From NCBI RefSeq assembly GCF_016863295.1, contig NZ_BOOP01000032.1, forward strand, positions 1-64,000: DNA of 64,000 nucleotides. Reading direction: 5' to 3'. The position numbers and the translations under genes are program-made. Origin of the DNA: Planotetraspora phitsanulokensis. GTDB lineage: Bacteria > Actinomycetota > Actinomycetes > Streptosporangiales > Streptosporangiaceae. Shown here one piece after another: positions 55,287 through 64,000 of this stretch (within the stretch, counting starts at the first letter, position 1; each line of letters opens with the position of its first letter). Below the pieces are notes generated by a model. That model saw only the letters and a list, made by a program, of their open reading frames with translations. It made no database searches and was not told the origin of the DNA.

Positions 55287-55730
55287 CTACGCGAATCCCC
55301 AGCCGTAGCGGTGGTGCAGGACCGCTGCGACCCGGGCGAACCTCTCCCCGTCGAGGATGGCGCCCTCACGGCGGATGTCGTCCTCGTCGAGCTCGAAGAT
55401 CCGGTCCAGCCGCAGATAGGAGACGCGGCCGTCGCGATCCCACGAGCCCGACCCGAGCTCCAGCGACTCGTCCTCGTAACCCCGGTCGGGCTCACGGCTG
55501 GTCAGCATCATGCCCAGCACCCGGCGTCCATGCCGGCCGACGAGCAGCAGGGGCCGGTCCTTGCCCCGCGCGGGGTCCTCCTCGTACGGCACCCAGGCCC
55601 ACACGATCTCGCCGGGGTCGGCCAGGCCGTCCAGGTCGGGGGAGTACTCGAGGGCCGCCGCTCGCTCGACGTCGTAGACCTCTCGGACCGCGCCGCGAGC
55701 GGGGCGCGCATCCTCGCCGTGATCACGCAT
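55287..55730 (-). CDS. PemK/MazF-like (type II toxin fold) protein
   Basis: 147 residues. After a polar N-terminus the MazF-like SH3 barrel is seen: ADPGEIVWAWVPYEEDPARG, KDRPLLLVGRHGRRVLGMML, DGRVSYLRLDRIFELDEDDI. These are the usual PemK landmarks (GDIVWxxFP.., RPxLVV, L.xDxx). No antitoxin gene is adjacent, as is usual for the orphan actinomycete members; ribonuclease activity is not certain. Confidence 0.85.
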   Translation of the reverse strand: MRDHGEDARPARGAVREVYDVERAAALEYSPDLDGLADPGEIVWAWVPYEEDPARGKDRPLLLVGRHGRRVLGMMLTSREPDRGYEDESLELGSGSWDRDGRVSYLRLDRIFELDEDDIRREGAILDGERFARVAAVLHHRYGWGFA

Positions 55731-55784
55731 GCCCCGCAGCCTAACGGCACCCCGCGCCCAGGTTTTCCCGGGGCCTGCCCGTCC

Positions 55785-56618
55785 TCACTCCAGCCCTGCG
55801 CCGATCACGGACAGCAACTGGAGCTTGTCGTAGCTCTCGCTTCCCGGTGTCGCGGTGTAGACGACCAGCATCTGGGACTGGTCGGGGTCGAGCAGCGTCT
55901 GGCAGTGCAACTCGAGCAGGCCGAGTTGCGGATGCAGCACCCGCTTGGGCGGGCAGTAGGAGCCGGTGACCGGGTGCTCGCGCCAGATCGCGGCGAATTC
56001 CGGGCTCTGTGCGAGCAGCGCGTCGACGATCTCGCCGGCGCGGGAGTGCGTGCCGTCGCGCGTGAACACGCGGTGCAGGTTCGCCGCGATCAGCCTGCTG
56101 TGGACCGGGTGGTCGTCCTCGGGATAGATCGACCGCGTCGCCGGATCGGTGAACCACCGGTAGTGCAGGCTGCGCGCCGGCCCGGTGTGCACGCTCTCGT
56201 CGCCGATCAGCGCCTTCGACAGCCGCGTCTGCGTCAGCGTCTCCCCGACGTGGTTGACGACCTGGGCGGCGGCGTCCTCGAGTCCGTCGAAGATGCGCAT
56301 CATGCCCGGCTCGATGTGATCCGTACGGGGGACTCGGCGCGGGGTGGCGTAACCGGCGAGGCGGAACAGGTGATCGCGTTCCTCGAGGGACAGGCGCAGG
56401 CCGCGGGCGAGCGCCGCGAGCATCTGCTCCGACGGGTGCGGCCCGCGCTGTTGCTCCAGCCTGCTGTAGTAGTCGACCGACATGTCGGACAAAACGGCGA
56501 CCTCCTCGCGACGCAGGCCGTCGGTGCGCCTCCGGCGGCCGCGGGGGAGTCCCACGTCCTCCGGCTGCAACGCCTGCCGGCGGGAGCGCAGGAAGTCGGC
56601 CAGTCGGGCCCGGTCCAC
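55785..56618 (-). CDS. XRE regulator with MmyB-like ligand domain
   Basis: 277 residues from GTG 56618 (GGAGG 7 bases upstream; the frame is open to 56726 but has no better start). N-terminal RLADFLRSRRQALQPEDVGL, GRRRRTDGLRREEVAVLSDM, DYYSRLEQQRGPHPSEQML (helix-turn-helix), and a C-terminal MmyB-type PAS-like domain (ARSLHYRWFTDPATRSIYPE, LIAANLHRVF, VLHPQLGLLELHCQTLL). Usually represses a divergent dehydrogenase gene; here the divergent partner is the aldehyde dehydrogenase at 56859. Confidence 0.92.
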   Translation of the reverse strand: MDRARLADFLRSRRQALQPEDVGLPRGRRRRTDGLRREEVAVLSDMSVDYYSRLEQQRGPHPSEQMLAALARGLRLSLEERDHLFRLAGYATPRRVPRTDHIEPGMMRIFDGLEDAAAQVVNHVGETLTQTRLSKALIGDESVHTGPARSLHYRWFTDPATRSIYPEDDHPVHSRLIAANLHRVFTRDGTHSRAGEIVDALLAQSPEFAAIWREHPVTGSYCPPKRVLHPQLGLLELHCQTLLDPDQSQMLVVYTATPGSESYDKLQLLSVIGAGLE

Positions 56619-56858
56619 GGCTCGGTCCTCCTCTCCGAGGTCTCGGACGACGGCGCGTCCGACACGGCTCCGTCGCGCATCGTTCAACAAACGCCTGGTC
56701 AGGGATGTTTCTCCGCGCACTGCCAAGCGTGACGGGACCGAGGCGGCGCATCCATGTACTGCCGATCCGTGGATGGGCGCCCCGGGGAGCGGAGGGGTCC
56801 GTATCCAGGGATCGGGAGGACATTCCTCCCGTCGTCCGCGACCGTGACCGTTGACTGC

Positions 56859-58283
56859 ATGAGTACGAAAGCGCTGAACGCGTCAACCCATTGGATCGGC
56901 GGCGAGGCCGTCGCCGGAACCACCGACCTGATCGACGTCGTCAACCCCGCGACCGGTGAGGTCGTGTCCCAGGTGCCGTCGGGCACCGCCGCCGACGTCG
57001 ACCGGGCCGTCGCCGCCGCGACGGCGGCCTTCCCCGCCTGGGCCGCCACGGACCCGGCCGAACGCGCCGCGGTCGTCGGCCGCATCGCCGAGGGACTGGA
57101 GCGGCGGGCCGAGGAGATCGCCGCCACGATCACCCGCGAGATGGGGGCGCCCATCACCCTCTCCCGGTTCGCGCAGGCGGTCTTCCCGGTCAAGGTGGCC
57201 GCGTCCTTCGCCGCGCTCGCCGCCGACTTCGCCTGGACGGAGCAGATCGGGAACTCGCTGGTGGTGCGGGAGCCGATCGGCGTCGTCGGCGCCATCACGC
57301 CGTGGAACTTCCCCCTGCAGCAGGTCGTCTCGAAGGTCGCGCCCGCCCTGGTCGCGGGTGACACCGTGGTCCTCAAGCCGTCGGAGATGGCGCCGCTGAC
57401 GGCGGGGATCCTCGCCGAGGTGGCCGCCGAGGCGGGAGTGCCCGCGGGCGTGTTCAACGTCGTCCACGGCACGGGGCCGGTGGTCGGCGAGGCGATCGCG
57501 GCGCATCGCGGTGTCGACATGGTGTCGTTCACCGGCTCGACCCGGGCCGGCAGGCGGGTCGCCGCCGTCGCAGCGGACACCGTCAAGCGGGTGGCCCTGG
57601 AGCTCGGAGGCAAGTCCGCCAACGTGATCCTCGACGACGCGGACCTCGCCCATGCCGTACGGCACGGCCTGAGCATCGCTTTCGCCAACGGCGGCCAGGT
57701 CTGCGGCGCGTGGCCGCGGATGCTCGTTCCCGCGTCGCTTCAGGACGAGGTGGTCGAACTGGCGGTGGCCGAGGCCGCCGAATACACCGTCGGCGATCCG
57801 GCCGACGAGGCCACGCGCATCGGTCCGATGGCCTCGGAGGCGCAACGCGACCGGGTCGACGGATACATCGAGCGAGGCGTCGCCGACGGCGCCAGGCTCG
57901 TGTTCGGCGGACCGGGAAGGCCCGACGGCCTGCCCCGGGGCGCCTACGTCCGGCCGACGATCTTCGCCGATGTCGCCCCGGACTCCGTGATCGCCCAGGA
58001 GGAGATCTTCGGGCCCGTCCTGACGATCATTCCGTACGTCGACGACGACCATGCGGTCGAGATCGCCAACGGCACCATGTACGGGCTCACCGGCGGCGTC
58101 TTCGGCAGCGAGGACCGTGCGCTCGCGATCGCCCGGCGGCTGCGCACCGGGCAGGTCGACGTCAACGGCGGCCAGTGGAATCCCCTCGCGCCGTTCGGCG
58201 GATACAAGCAGTCCGGCAACGGCCGCGAGTTCGGCCGGTCCGGTCTCGAGGAGTTCCTCGAGACCAAGTCCATCCAGCGCTGA
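56859..58283 (+). CDS. Aldehyde dehydrogenase family protein
   Basis: 474 residues from ATG 56859. [20 protein letters not shown] (NAD-binding), [25 protein letters not shown] with the general-base Glu, and the nucleophile in [11 protein letters not shown] (Cys about 282). Oxidises an aldehyde with NAD(P)+; substrate unknown. Divergent from, and probably regulated by, the MmyB-type protein. Confidence 0.95.
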   Translation: MSTKALNASTHWIGGEAVAGTTDLIDVVNPATGEVVSQVPSGTAADVDRAVAAATAAFPAWAATDPAERAAVVGRIAEGLERRAEEIAATITREMGAPITLSRFAQAVFPVKVAASFAALAADFAWTEQIGNSLVVREPIGVVGAITPWNFPLQQVVSKVAPALVAGDTVVLKPSEMAPLTAGILAEVAAEAGVPAGVFNVVHGTGPVVGEAIAAHRGVDMVSFTGSTRAGRRVAAVAADTVKRVALELGGKSANVILDDADLAHAVRHGLSIAFANGGQVCGAWPRMLVPASLQDEVVELAVAEAAEYTVGDPADEATRIGPMASEAQRDRVDGYIERGVADGARLVFGGPGRPDGLPRGAYVRPTIFADVAPDSVIAQEEIFGPVLTIIPYVDDDHAVEIANGTMYGLTGGVFGSEDRALAIARRLRTGQVDVNGGQWNPLAPFGGYKQSGNGREFGRSGLEEFLETKSIQR

Positions 58284-58322
58284 CCTTTCCGCCGGCGGCC
58301 CCGTCCTCGTCGTTCGCCCAGA

Positions 58323-58436
58323 TCATGCCGGGCACTTTGTCGTCGGCGTCGACCACGTGGACGTACTGGACGGGGTCGCCGGTGGCGGAGCGGTCTCGGC
58401 CGGCTCCCAGTGGAGGTCGCGGGTGAACGGGATCAT
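58323..58436 (-). pseudogene. Small gene coupled to the SigJ-type sigma factor, apparently frameshifted
   Basis: ATG 58436 overlaps the sigma-factor stop (ATGA, 58433-58436). The frame gives IPFTRDLHWEPAETAPPPAT and then off-frame-looking sequence to a stop at 58323. The next frame continues sensibly from the same point ([36 protein letters not shown]) to about 58285, where it runs into the 3' end of the aldehyde dehydrogenase. Original protein probably about 55 residues. Function unknown. Confidence 0.45.
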
Positions 58437-59341
58437 CCGGCGTGCGCCGCTGAGATACGGGCGAGCTTGGCCGGATTCATCACCCACAGGAGCTGATAGA
58501 TCCCCTCCTTCGAGGCGTCTATGGTCACGAAGGCCACGAGGGTGTCCTCCTGCCAGATCAGCGCGCCCGGCTGCCCGTTCGCCTCGATCGATTCGATCGT
58601 CTTGTCCGGCCAGAACCGCGGTGCGAACGCCCGCATGAACTTCGCGACGCGGGTGCGGCCGATCACGGGGATTCTCGAGACGTTGCGTACGGCGCCGCCG
58701 CCGTCCGAGTAATTGACGACGTCCGAGGCGAAGAGCGCTTCCAGCACGGTGAGGTCGCCCGTCCGGGCCGCCTCGAGAAAGGCCGTCAGGAGCCGCCGAT
58801 GCGCCGCCGAGCTGACCGGCGCGCGGCGCCCGGCGGCGATGCGCTTGCGTGCGCGGCTGACGAGCTGCCGGGTGTTCGCCTCGCTCACCTTGAGAATGGC
58901 CGCGATCTGGCCGTACGGATAGTCGAACGACTCCCGGAGGACGTACGCGGCGCGCTCCGTGGGCGACAGCCTCTCCAGCAGGAGCAGGACCGCGAGTTCC
59001 AGTTCCTCGCCCTGCTCGGCCCGGGCTTCGAGGTCGGCGCCGGGGCCGGTGTCCACCGGCTCGGGAAGCCAGGGGCCCACGTACGCCTCGCGCCGCTTCC
59101 GCGCGGACCGGGCGACGTTGATCGCGAGCCGCGTCGTCGTCGTGGCCAGGAACGCCGCCGGGTCGATCACCGCCGAGCGGTCGGTGGCCTGCCACCGGAC
59201 CCACGCCTCCTGGACGAGGTCCTCTGCCTCGGTCGAACTGCCGAGCATTCGGTACGCGATGGCGAAGAGCCGAGGACGGAGATCGAGGAACTCCGCGGCG
59301 ACCTGATCGAGCTCGCCCGCCTTCGGATCCTCTGATGGCAT
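58433..59341 (-). CDS. SigJ-type ECF sigma factor with C-terminal SnoaL-like domain
   Basis: 302 residues from ATG 59341 (GGGAGGG 13 bases upstream). Region 2 AYRMLGSSTEAEDLVQEAWV, KRREAYVGPWLPEPVDTGPG; region 4 LSPTERAAYVLRESFDYPYG, QIAAILKVSEANTRQLVSRA; C-terminal NTF2-like domain (LLTAFLEAARTGDLTVLEAL, DVVNYSDGGGAVRNVSRIPV). Same architecture as the sigma factor at 38283 but only moderately similar. Translationally coupled to the small broken gene that follows. Confidence 0.93.
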   Translation of the reverse strand: MPSEDPKAGELDQVAAEFLDLRPRLFAIAYRMLGSSTEAEDLVQEAWVRWQATDRSAVIDPAAFLATTTTRLAINVARSARKRREAYVGPWLPEPVDTGPGADLEARAEQGEELELAVLLLLERLSPTERAAYVLRESFDYPYGQIAAILKVSEANTRQLVSRARKRIAAGRRAPVSSAAHRRLLTAFLEAARTGDLTVLEALFASDVVNYSDGGGAVRNVSRIPVIGRTRVAKFMRAFAPRFWPDKTIESIEANGQPGALIWQEDTLVAFVTIDASKEGIYQLLWVMNPAKLARISAAHAG

Positions 59342-59506
59342 GATCGCGACTGCCCTCCCCCGTTCCCGTGACCTCCAGCCTACGAACGGGGAGTGGTCGC
59401 GCATCCACCGGCGCTGTCGGTGTGCCCGCGAGCCAGGTCGTGCCGTGTGGGGCGTCGGAGGATCGACCCCGGGCGACCGCGGCGGGTCACGACAGGACGT
59501 GGATCA

Positions 59507-60202
59507 TCACGGACGGACGGTGTCACCGGCGAGTGGTAGCCGGAGCACGAAGCGCGCGCCGCCGCCGGGGGCCTCCTCCACGTGCAGGGTCCCGGCGTGG
59601 GCATGGGCGATGTCGCGGGCGATGGCCAGGCCGAGACCGGTGCCACCCCGGTGGCGGCAGCGGCCGGCGTCGAGCCGGGCGAAGCGCTCGAAGACGCGTT
59701 CGCGGTCCTTGGCCGGGATGCCGGGCCCGTCGTCGGCGACGCTGAGCTCGGCGAGGGTGTCGTCGTGGCCCACCTGGACCTGGATCGCCCGCCGGGCGTG
59801 GCGGCGTGCGTTGTCGAGCAGATTGGTGACCAGCCTCCCCAGGTGCGTGGGGGCCGCCTGGACGGTGACCGCGGGCACGGTCCGCAACCTGATGCAGGGG
59901 CCGCCGGCCTGCCTGAAGGCATGGGTGCGGACCGTGTCGGTGAGGTCCACGGGCCGGCGCTGGAGGCGTGTGCCCTCCGAGACCTGCGCGAGCAGGAGCA
60001 GGTCCGCGGTGATCGCTTCGAGCCGGTGGACGTCGCCCAGCGCGGCGTCGAGAAGCTGCGGCAGGTCCGTCTGGTCGGGATGCAGCCTGGCCTCCTCCAG
60101 CTGAGCCCTGAGCCCGGTGAGGGGGGTGAGCAGCTCGTGGGCCGCGTCGGAGGCGAACCTGCGCTGCCCGGCCGCCCACTCGGCGCGTGCTGTCGAGATC
60201 AT
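59507..60202 (-). CDS. Soluble, N-terminally truncated sensor histidine kinase
   Basis: 231 residues from ATG 60202, which has GGGAG 5 bases upstream. It contains only HisKA (RRFASDAAHELLTPLTGLRA, phospho-His about residue 22) and HATPase (NLLDNARRHARRA, VADDGPGIPAKDRE, RHRGGTGLGLAIARDIAHAH) domains. Membrane sensor and HAMP linker of OmpR-class kinases are absent, and no response regulator lies next to it. It may be an active soluble kinase or the surviving 3' part of a deleted gene. Confidence 0.85.
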   Translation of the reverse strand: MISTARAEWAAGQRRFASDAAHELLTPLTGLRAQLEEARLHPDQTDLPQLLDAALGDVHRLEAITADLLLLAQVSEGTRLQRRPVDLTDTVRTHAFRQAGGPCIRLRTVPAVTVQAAPTHLGRLVTNLLDNARRHARRAIQVQVGHDDTLAELSVADDGPGIPAKDRERVFERFARLDAGRCRHRGGTGLGLAIARDIAHAHAGTLHVEEAPGGGARFVLRLPLAGDTVRP

Positions 60203-60404
60203 CGTCACTCCCTCGGTGATTCTGGGCGATCGGCCTGAACAGCCCGTGCGTACGGTCACCAGCTATGACAGGGCAGCCCTCGAGTTCGTGACAGAGCCGC
60301 TCGGAGACGGGTCCGGAGCGGGGATCCGGCCGCCTCACGATCGCCGCTGAATGGCCGTATATGGCCGTTATCGCAGTTAGGAGGGTGTTTGTAGCCTTGG
60401 CGGC

Positions 60405-61331
60405 ATGAGGAACGCCGTTGCCGCCGACATCGATCTTGTCAAAGAGGCGCAATCCGGCGACGTCCGAGCCCTCGGGCTCCTGCTGGCCCGGCACCAGGCG
60501 GCCATGCGCGCGGTCGCGCTGAGCATCCTGGGGTACGGTCCCGACGCCGAGGACGCCGTCCAGGAGGCTTCCCTGATCGCGGTACGCCGTATCGGGGACG
60601 TCCGTGATCCGGCCGCCCTGGCGCCGTGGTTGCGGGCGGTGGTCCGCAACGCCTGCCGGATGCAGGTCCGGAGCAGGACGGCCGTGCCGGTCGGAGATCT
60701 TCAGGCGCTGGCGCCGCCGAGCGGTGAGCTCGATCCTGAGGCTCTTCTGGAGCGGTGCGCCATGCGGGACTGGGTGTGGCACGCCGTCGAGCAGCTGTCG
60801 CCCAACCTCCGCCTGGTGACGATGTTGCGCTATTTCACCGGGGTCACGGCCTACGAGGACATCGCGGAGGTGTGCGCGGTGCCGGTGGGCACGGTGCGCA
60901 GCCGGCTCAACCAGGCGCGGGCCAAACTGTCCGAGGCCCTGCTGGCCACGGCGGGCGGGGCCCACGGCGACGTCGCCGCGCTGACCGAGGCCCGCCGCGC
61001 GGAGGCGGAGGAGACGCTCCGTGCCGCGCATCACGGCTCGCTCGCGGAGGCGCTGGCCGAGCTGTGGTGGCCGATGGTGGAGGTGACCTGGCCTCAGGGC
61101 AAGCGGACACGGGGATTCGACTACCTGGTGCGGGCGATGGAACGCGATCTCGGTGACGGCGTGCGGCATCGCCTGGCGAACGTCGTGGCCGGCCGCGAGG
61201 TGGTCATCTGGGAGGACGACCTGATCAACCCGCCCGATGATCCCTTCCACTGCCCGCCCGGGGTCGTGTGGGTCAACTTCCTCGAAGAAGGTCGGATCCG
61301 GCGGGTCCGGCTGTTCCATCCGGTCCGATGA
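60405..61331 (+). CDS. ECF sigma factor with C-terminal SnoaL-like domain
   Basis: 308 residues. Region 2 ALSILGYGPDAEDAVQEASL and RRIGDVRDPAALAPWLRAVV; region 4 SPNLRLVTMLRYFTGVTAYE, DIAEVCAVPVGTVRSRLNQA. From about residue 190 an added domain (AEETLRAAHHGSLAEALAEL, WWPMVEVTWPQGKRTRGFDY, CPPGVVWVNFLEEGRIRRVR) resembles the NTF2-like tails of ECF41/SigJ-type factors. Single gene; own promoter upstream in a relatively AT-rich stretch around 60340-60400. Confidence 0.9.
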   Translation: MRNAVAADIDLVKEAQSGDVRALGLLLARHQAAMRAVALSILGYGPDAEDAVQEASLIAVRRIGDVRDPAALAPWLRAVVRNACRMQVRSRTAVPVGDLQALAPPSGELDPEALLERCAMRDWVWHAVEQLSPNLRLVTMLRYFTGVTAYEDIAEVCAVPVGTVRSRLNQARAKLSEALLATAGGAHGDVAALTEARRAEAEETLRAAHHGSLAEALAELWWPMVEVTWPQGKRTRGFDYLVRAMERDLGDGVRHRLANVVAGREVVIWEDDLINPPDDPFHCPPGVVWVNFLEEGRIRRVRLFHPVR

Positions 61332-61493
61332 CGGGTTTTTCGGCGCCGTCGCACGGGCCCGAGGGGGGCGATGCCGCGCGGATTCGCCGGGAATCGAACT
61401 TTCCGCTTGGTCGCTGCATCTTGCGGTGCGTAAGGACTCATCCCGGACGTCAGTCATCGGTGACGTACCGTAGCCATTCCCGCAAGGAAGATC

Positions 61494-62318
61494 ATGTCGC
61501 TGACAGACCCGACCGCCCTCGCCGAAGGCGCCGAGGCGGAGTTCATGTACCAGTACGAGTCGACCATGCCGCCGTCCACGCGGGCCGCGTTCGGGGTGAC
61601 GACCACCCGCATCGGCGGCGGCGTCGCCCTGTCGATGCGCCGTGATCCGACCGGCTACTGGAGCAAGGCCCTCGGATTCGGCTTCGACGAGCCGGTCACC
61701 CGCGATCTCATCGACCGCGTGATCGACTTCTACCGCGGCGAGGGCAGCACGGGCGCGGTGATTCAGATCGCTCCCGCCGCGCTGCCGCCGGACTGGGAGG
61801 ACATCCGCGCCGCGCACGACCTGCGGCCGGGAGCGGAGATCGTGAAGCTCTGGTGCCCCGTCGACGCCTTCACCCCCGGGGAGACCGGGATGCGGGTCGA
61901 GCCGGTCGGCCCCGCCGACGCGGAGGAGTGGGCCTCGGTCGTCCTGCGCGGGTTCGGCATGCCGCCGGAGGGCATCGCCGAGATGCTGGTGGCCAGCGTC
62001 GGGCACCCGGACTTCCGGCCGTTCGGGGTCTGGGACGGTGACCGCCTGGTCGCCGGTGCCAACCTCTTCGTCAACGGCGAGGTCGGCTCGCTGAACACCG
62101 GTTCGACCCTGCAGAGTCATCGCAATCGGGGTGCGCAGTCGGCCCTGCTCGCGGCTCGCGCCAAGGAGGCCGCGAACGCGGGGTGCCGCTGGCTCGCCGC
62201 GGAGGCCGGGCGGCCCGCGGACGGCGAGAGCAACCCGTCGCTGAACAACATGCACAGAGCCGGGCTCCGGCAGCTGTATGTCCGGCGCAACTGGATCTGG
62301 CGGCCGGAGACCCCCTGA
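61494..62318 (+). CDS. GNAT family N-acetyltransferase
   Basis: 274 residues from ATG 61494 (AAGGAAG 7 bases upstream). The N-terminal half (AFGVTTTRIGGGVALSMRRD) is degenerate; the C-terminal half has the GNAT core: EEWASVVLRGFGMPPEGIAE, VAGANLFVNGEVGSLNTGST, and the CoA-binding LQSHRNRGAQSALLAARAKE (Q/RxxGxx-type) followed by NNMHRAGLRQLYVRRNWIW. Acceptor unknown. Confidence 0.88.
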   Translation: MSLTDPTALAEGAEAEFMYQYESTMPPSTRAAFGVTTTRIGGGVALSMRRDPTGYWSKALGFGFDEPVTRDLIDRVIDFYRGEGSTGAVIQIAPAALPPDWEDIRAAHDLRPGAEIVKLWCPVDAFTPGETGMRVEPVGPADAEEWASVVLRGFGMPPEGIAEMLVASVGHPDFRPFGVWDGDRLVAGANLFVNGEVGSLNTGSTLQSHRNRGAQSALLAARAKEAANAGCRWLAAEAGRPADGESNPSLNNMHRAGLRQLYVRRNWIWRPETP

Positions 62319-62480
62319 CCCGACCTCGGGCGGTGCAGGCCTCCTTCTTCGTCTCTCACGGAAAGTTGTACGGATTCCATGAGAAACGGAGTGGGAGGCA
62401 TCGTGCACCTGCCAGACAAGATCCATTGACGGACGTGGCCGGGGGTCGATCAGCCCGGAGACGCCGGACTCACTGGAGGA

Positions 62481-64000
62481 TCATTGATCGGCCTTCTCCG
62501 GTTCGAGGGCGGGCGTGATGTTGAAGTTGCGGTCGAAGACGTCGTCCGGGTCCCATTCGGCCTTCAGTGCGCGCAGGCGGGTCAGGGTCGGTTCCGGGAA
62601 GGCGTCGAGCAGCCGGTCGGGATCGGTGTCGGTCTCGAAGCTGAGGTACATGCCGTTGAGGTGTGGGTACAGCGTGGCCCAGTTCTCGTCGAGACGGCCG
62701 ACGTAGGCCGGGGCGGACGCGGCGATGACGGAGAAGTTCTGGGTGCGGTGCGACCACGCCATGGCGTCGGCCGGTACGTCGCTCACCGCGCCGCCCATCG
62801 AGCGGAACTGCATGATCAGGACGTCGCCCGACTTGATCATCTTCTCGACGGTCTCGGCGCTCTCCCTCGTGATGTGGTCGAGGAGTCCGCTTCTGGTGTC
62901 CTCGAGGCCCTGCCCGTGGTGCTCGTTGTCCGGGGGCGCGACGATCATGTAATACGGCGCGAGCTGTGCCTGCTGGTCGAGGACGGGGCCCGTGCCGAGG
63001 AAGGGGGTCAGCGCGTTCTGCGCGTCCTCGACGTCGTCGCCCGCGTACACGAGGGTGATCTGCGCGGTCACCGGGCCGCCGCGACGCTCCGGGAACAGGG
63101 ACAGGAAGCTCGTGATCTCACGGGGTGCGGCCTCGACCAGCCGTCCCCATTCGACGAGGAAGTCCGCCGTGTCGGACGCGTCGACGATCAGCGTCGCGTA
63201 GGCCACGTTCTCGACCTCGTAGGCCTCGAACTCGAACGCCGTCACGATGCCGAAGTTGCCGCCCGCGCCGCGGATCGCCCAGAACAGATCGGGGTGGTGG
63301 TCGGCGTCGACGCGGAGCAGGCGGCCGTCGGCCACGACGATCTCGGCCGCCGTGATGTGGTCGATGGTGAGGCCGTGCTTGCGGGTCAGGTAGCCGAGCC
63401 CCGCGGTCGTCGCGAGCCCGCCGACCCCGACGTCGCCGTAGTCGCCCGAGCTCATCGCGAGGCCGTACGGCGCGAGCGCGCGGGCGACGTGACCCCAGCG
63501 GGCGCCCGGCTCGACGCGGATGCGCCTGGCGGCCCGATCGAGCACCTCGACGGAGTTCATCTTCGACAGGTCGATGATGATGCCTCCGTCGTTCGTCGAC
63601 CGTCCGCTGATGCCGTGCCCGCCGCTGCGGACGGAGATCTCCACGTTCTGGCCGCGCGTGTAGCCGAGGGCCGCCACGACGTCGTCGGCGTTCTCGGCCT
63701 GGATGACCAGGGCCGGCGATCCGGTGCGGATGTAGGTGTGGCGGACGCCGTCGTACGCCCGGTCGCCCGGCTCGACGACCTTCTTCGCGAGCGATTCCGG
63801 GAGGGCGTCGTAGTCGATGGTCGCGTGGCGCTCGCCGAGGACGACCGCCGAGCGTCTCGGCCCGGTGCTCGTGCCGGACGTCGCGCGTTCGCGGGCGACC
63901 GCCTCACGCAGGGCGGGCCCGACCTCCTCGCCGAACATGCGGATGAGGTGCGGGTCGTCCCTGCCGATGAAGAATGCCGAGAAGCCGTGCTCGAGCACCA
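62481..64000 (-). CDS. BBE-type FAD-dependent oxidoreductase, probably C-terminal half of a fusion with a luciferase-like monooxygenase (partial)
   Basis: Open to the right edge; about 506 residues visible. FAD-domain motifs QAENADDVVAALGYTRGQNV, ISVRSGGHGISGRSTNDGG (His for covalent FAD), YGDVGVGGLATTAGLGYLTR (the second, Cys-type, FAD link of BBE is absent) and the C-terminal DPDDVFDRNFNITPA. The first 40 visible residues (FFIGRDDPHLIRMFGEEVGP, ALREAVARERA) are not part of a BBE enzyme but look like the end of an LLM-class flavin monooxygenase, in the same frame. The rest of that domain would lie beyond the window. Confidence 0.88.
   Translation of the reverse strand, partial: VLEHGFSAFFIGRDDPHLIRMFGEEVGPALREAVARERATSGTSTGPRRSAVVLGERHATIDYDALPESLAKKVVEPGDRAYDGVRHTYIRTGSPALVIQAENADDVVAALGYTRGQNVEISVRSGGHGISGRSTNDGGIIIDLSKMNSVEVLDRAARRIRVEPGARWGHVARALAPYGLAMSSGDYGDVGVGGLATTAGLGYLTRKHGLTIDHITAAEIVVADGRLLRVDADHHPDLFWAIRGAGGNFGIVTAFEFEAYEVENVAYATLIVDASDTADFLVEWGRLVEAAPREITSFLSLFPERRGGPVTAQITLVYAGDDVEDAQNALTPFLGTGPVLDQQAQLAPYYMIVAPPDNEHHGQGLEDTRSGLLDHITRESAETVEKMIKSGDVLIMQFRSMGGAVSDVPADAMAWSHRTQNFSVIAASAPAYVGRLDENWATLYPHLNGMYLSFETDTDPDRLLDAFPEPTLTRLRALKAEWDPDDVFDRNFNITPALEPEKADQ

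Noticed and set aside
59523-62426. Very long minus-strand open frame (967 codons) opposite the ECF, GNAT and kinase genes
   Set aside because: Arg/His/Pro/Gly-rich without domain pattern; it is the antisense shadow of GC-rich genes on the other strand.

Overview
The window is high-GC DNA (about 70% by eye) with strong third-position G/C bias, many GTG and a few TTG starts, F420-type luciferase-like oxidoreductases, ECF sigma factors of the SigE-like and SigJ-like types, and DUF2218/DUF2332/DUF4232 proteins. This points to a filamentous actinomycete. An rpoB gene that is not followed by rpoC suggests an organism with two rpoB copies, as described for Nonomuraea and Actinomadura, so Streptosporangiales is my best guess. 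Genus and species cannot be fixed from the sequence alone. I saw no tRNA, rRNA, CRISPR array or intact insertion sequence.

Layout. 1-2.6 kb: 3' three quarters of an rpoB with substitutions at rifampicin-contact positions. 2.7-5.9 kb: VOC protein, membrane protein, NarL-type kinase/regulator pair. 5.9-11.3 kb: tetR-DinB operon, DsrE protein, HxlR regulator, MFS-quinone reductase operon. 11.4-14.8 kb: two SigE-type ECF modules, each overlapping a one-TM partner. 14.9-20.6 kb: Clp_N/HTH protein with its own operators, acyl-CoA dehydrogenase, and an AraC-VOC-UvrA-like cassette. 20.6-28.9 kb: RTX/propeller secreted protein, STAND ATPase, lipoprotein and decaying genes. 29.1-30.3 kb: a wrecked two-component locus. 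30.3-40.4 kb: small detoxification-type enzymes and regulators (TetR, MerR), NDH-2-like oxidoreductase coupled to a SigJ-type sigma factor, and a glycosyltransferase.

40.4-48 kb (all minus strand) is the most distinctive block: a HupE/UreJ-like membrane protein followed by two tandem copies of a surface module, secreted metallophosphoesterase plus membrane-anchored DUF916 (WxL-interacting-type) protein. The upstream phosphoesterase ends in a WxL-like domain. The downstream copy has lost that domain, but its last residues remain readable behind an in-frame TAG. This looks like a cell-wall phosphoesterase system built on the WxL principle known from Firmicutes.

48-64 kb: lipoprotein, hemerythrin protein, DUF2332, membrane phosphoesterase, a secreted NLP (necrosis-inducing-type) protein with a clear promoter, PMT O-mannosyltransferase, PemK/MazF-like protein, MmyB-type regulator with divergent aldehyde dehydrogenase, two more large ECF sigma factors, an N-terminally truncated kinase, GNAT protein, and a BBE-type flavoprotein running off the right edge that appears fused to a luciferase-like monooxygenase.

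Recurrent themes are start/stop overlaps (ATGA or GTGA), short leader ORFs overlapping the next start codon, five ECF sigma factors, and several genes in decay (frameshift, truncation, lost catalytic residue).
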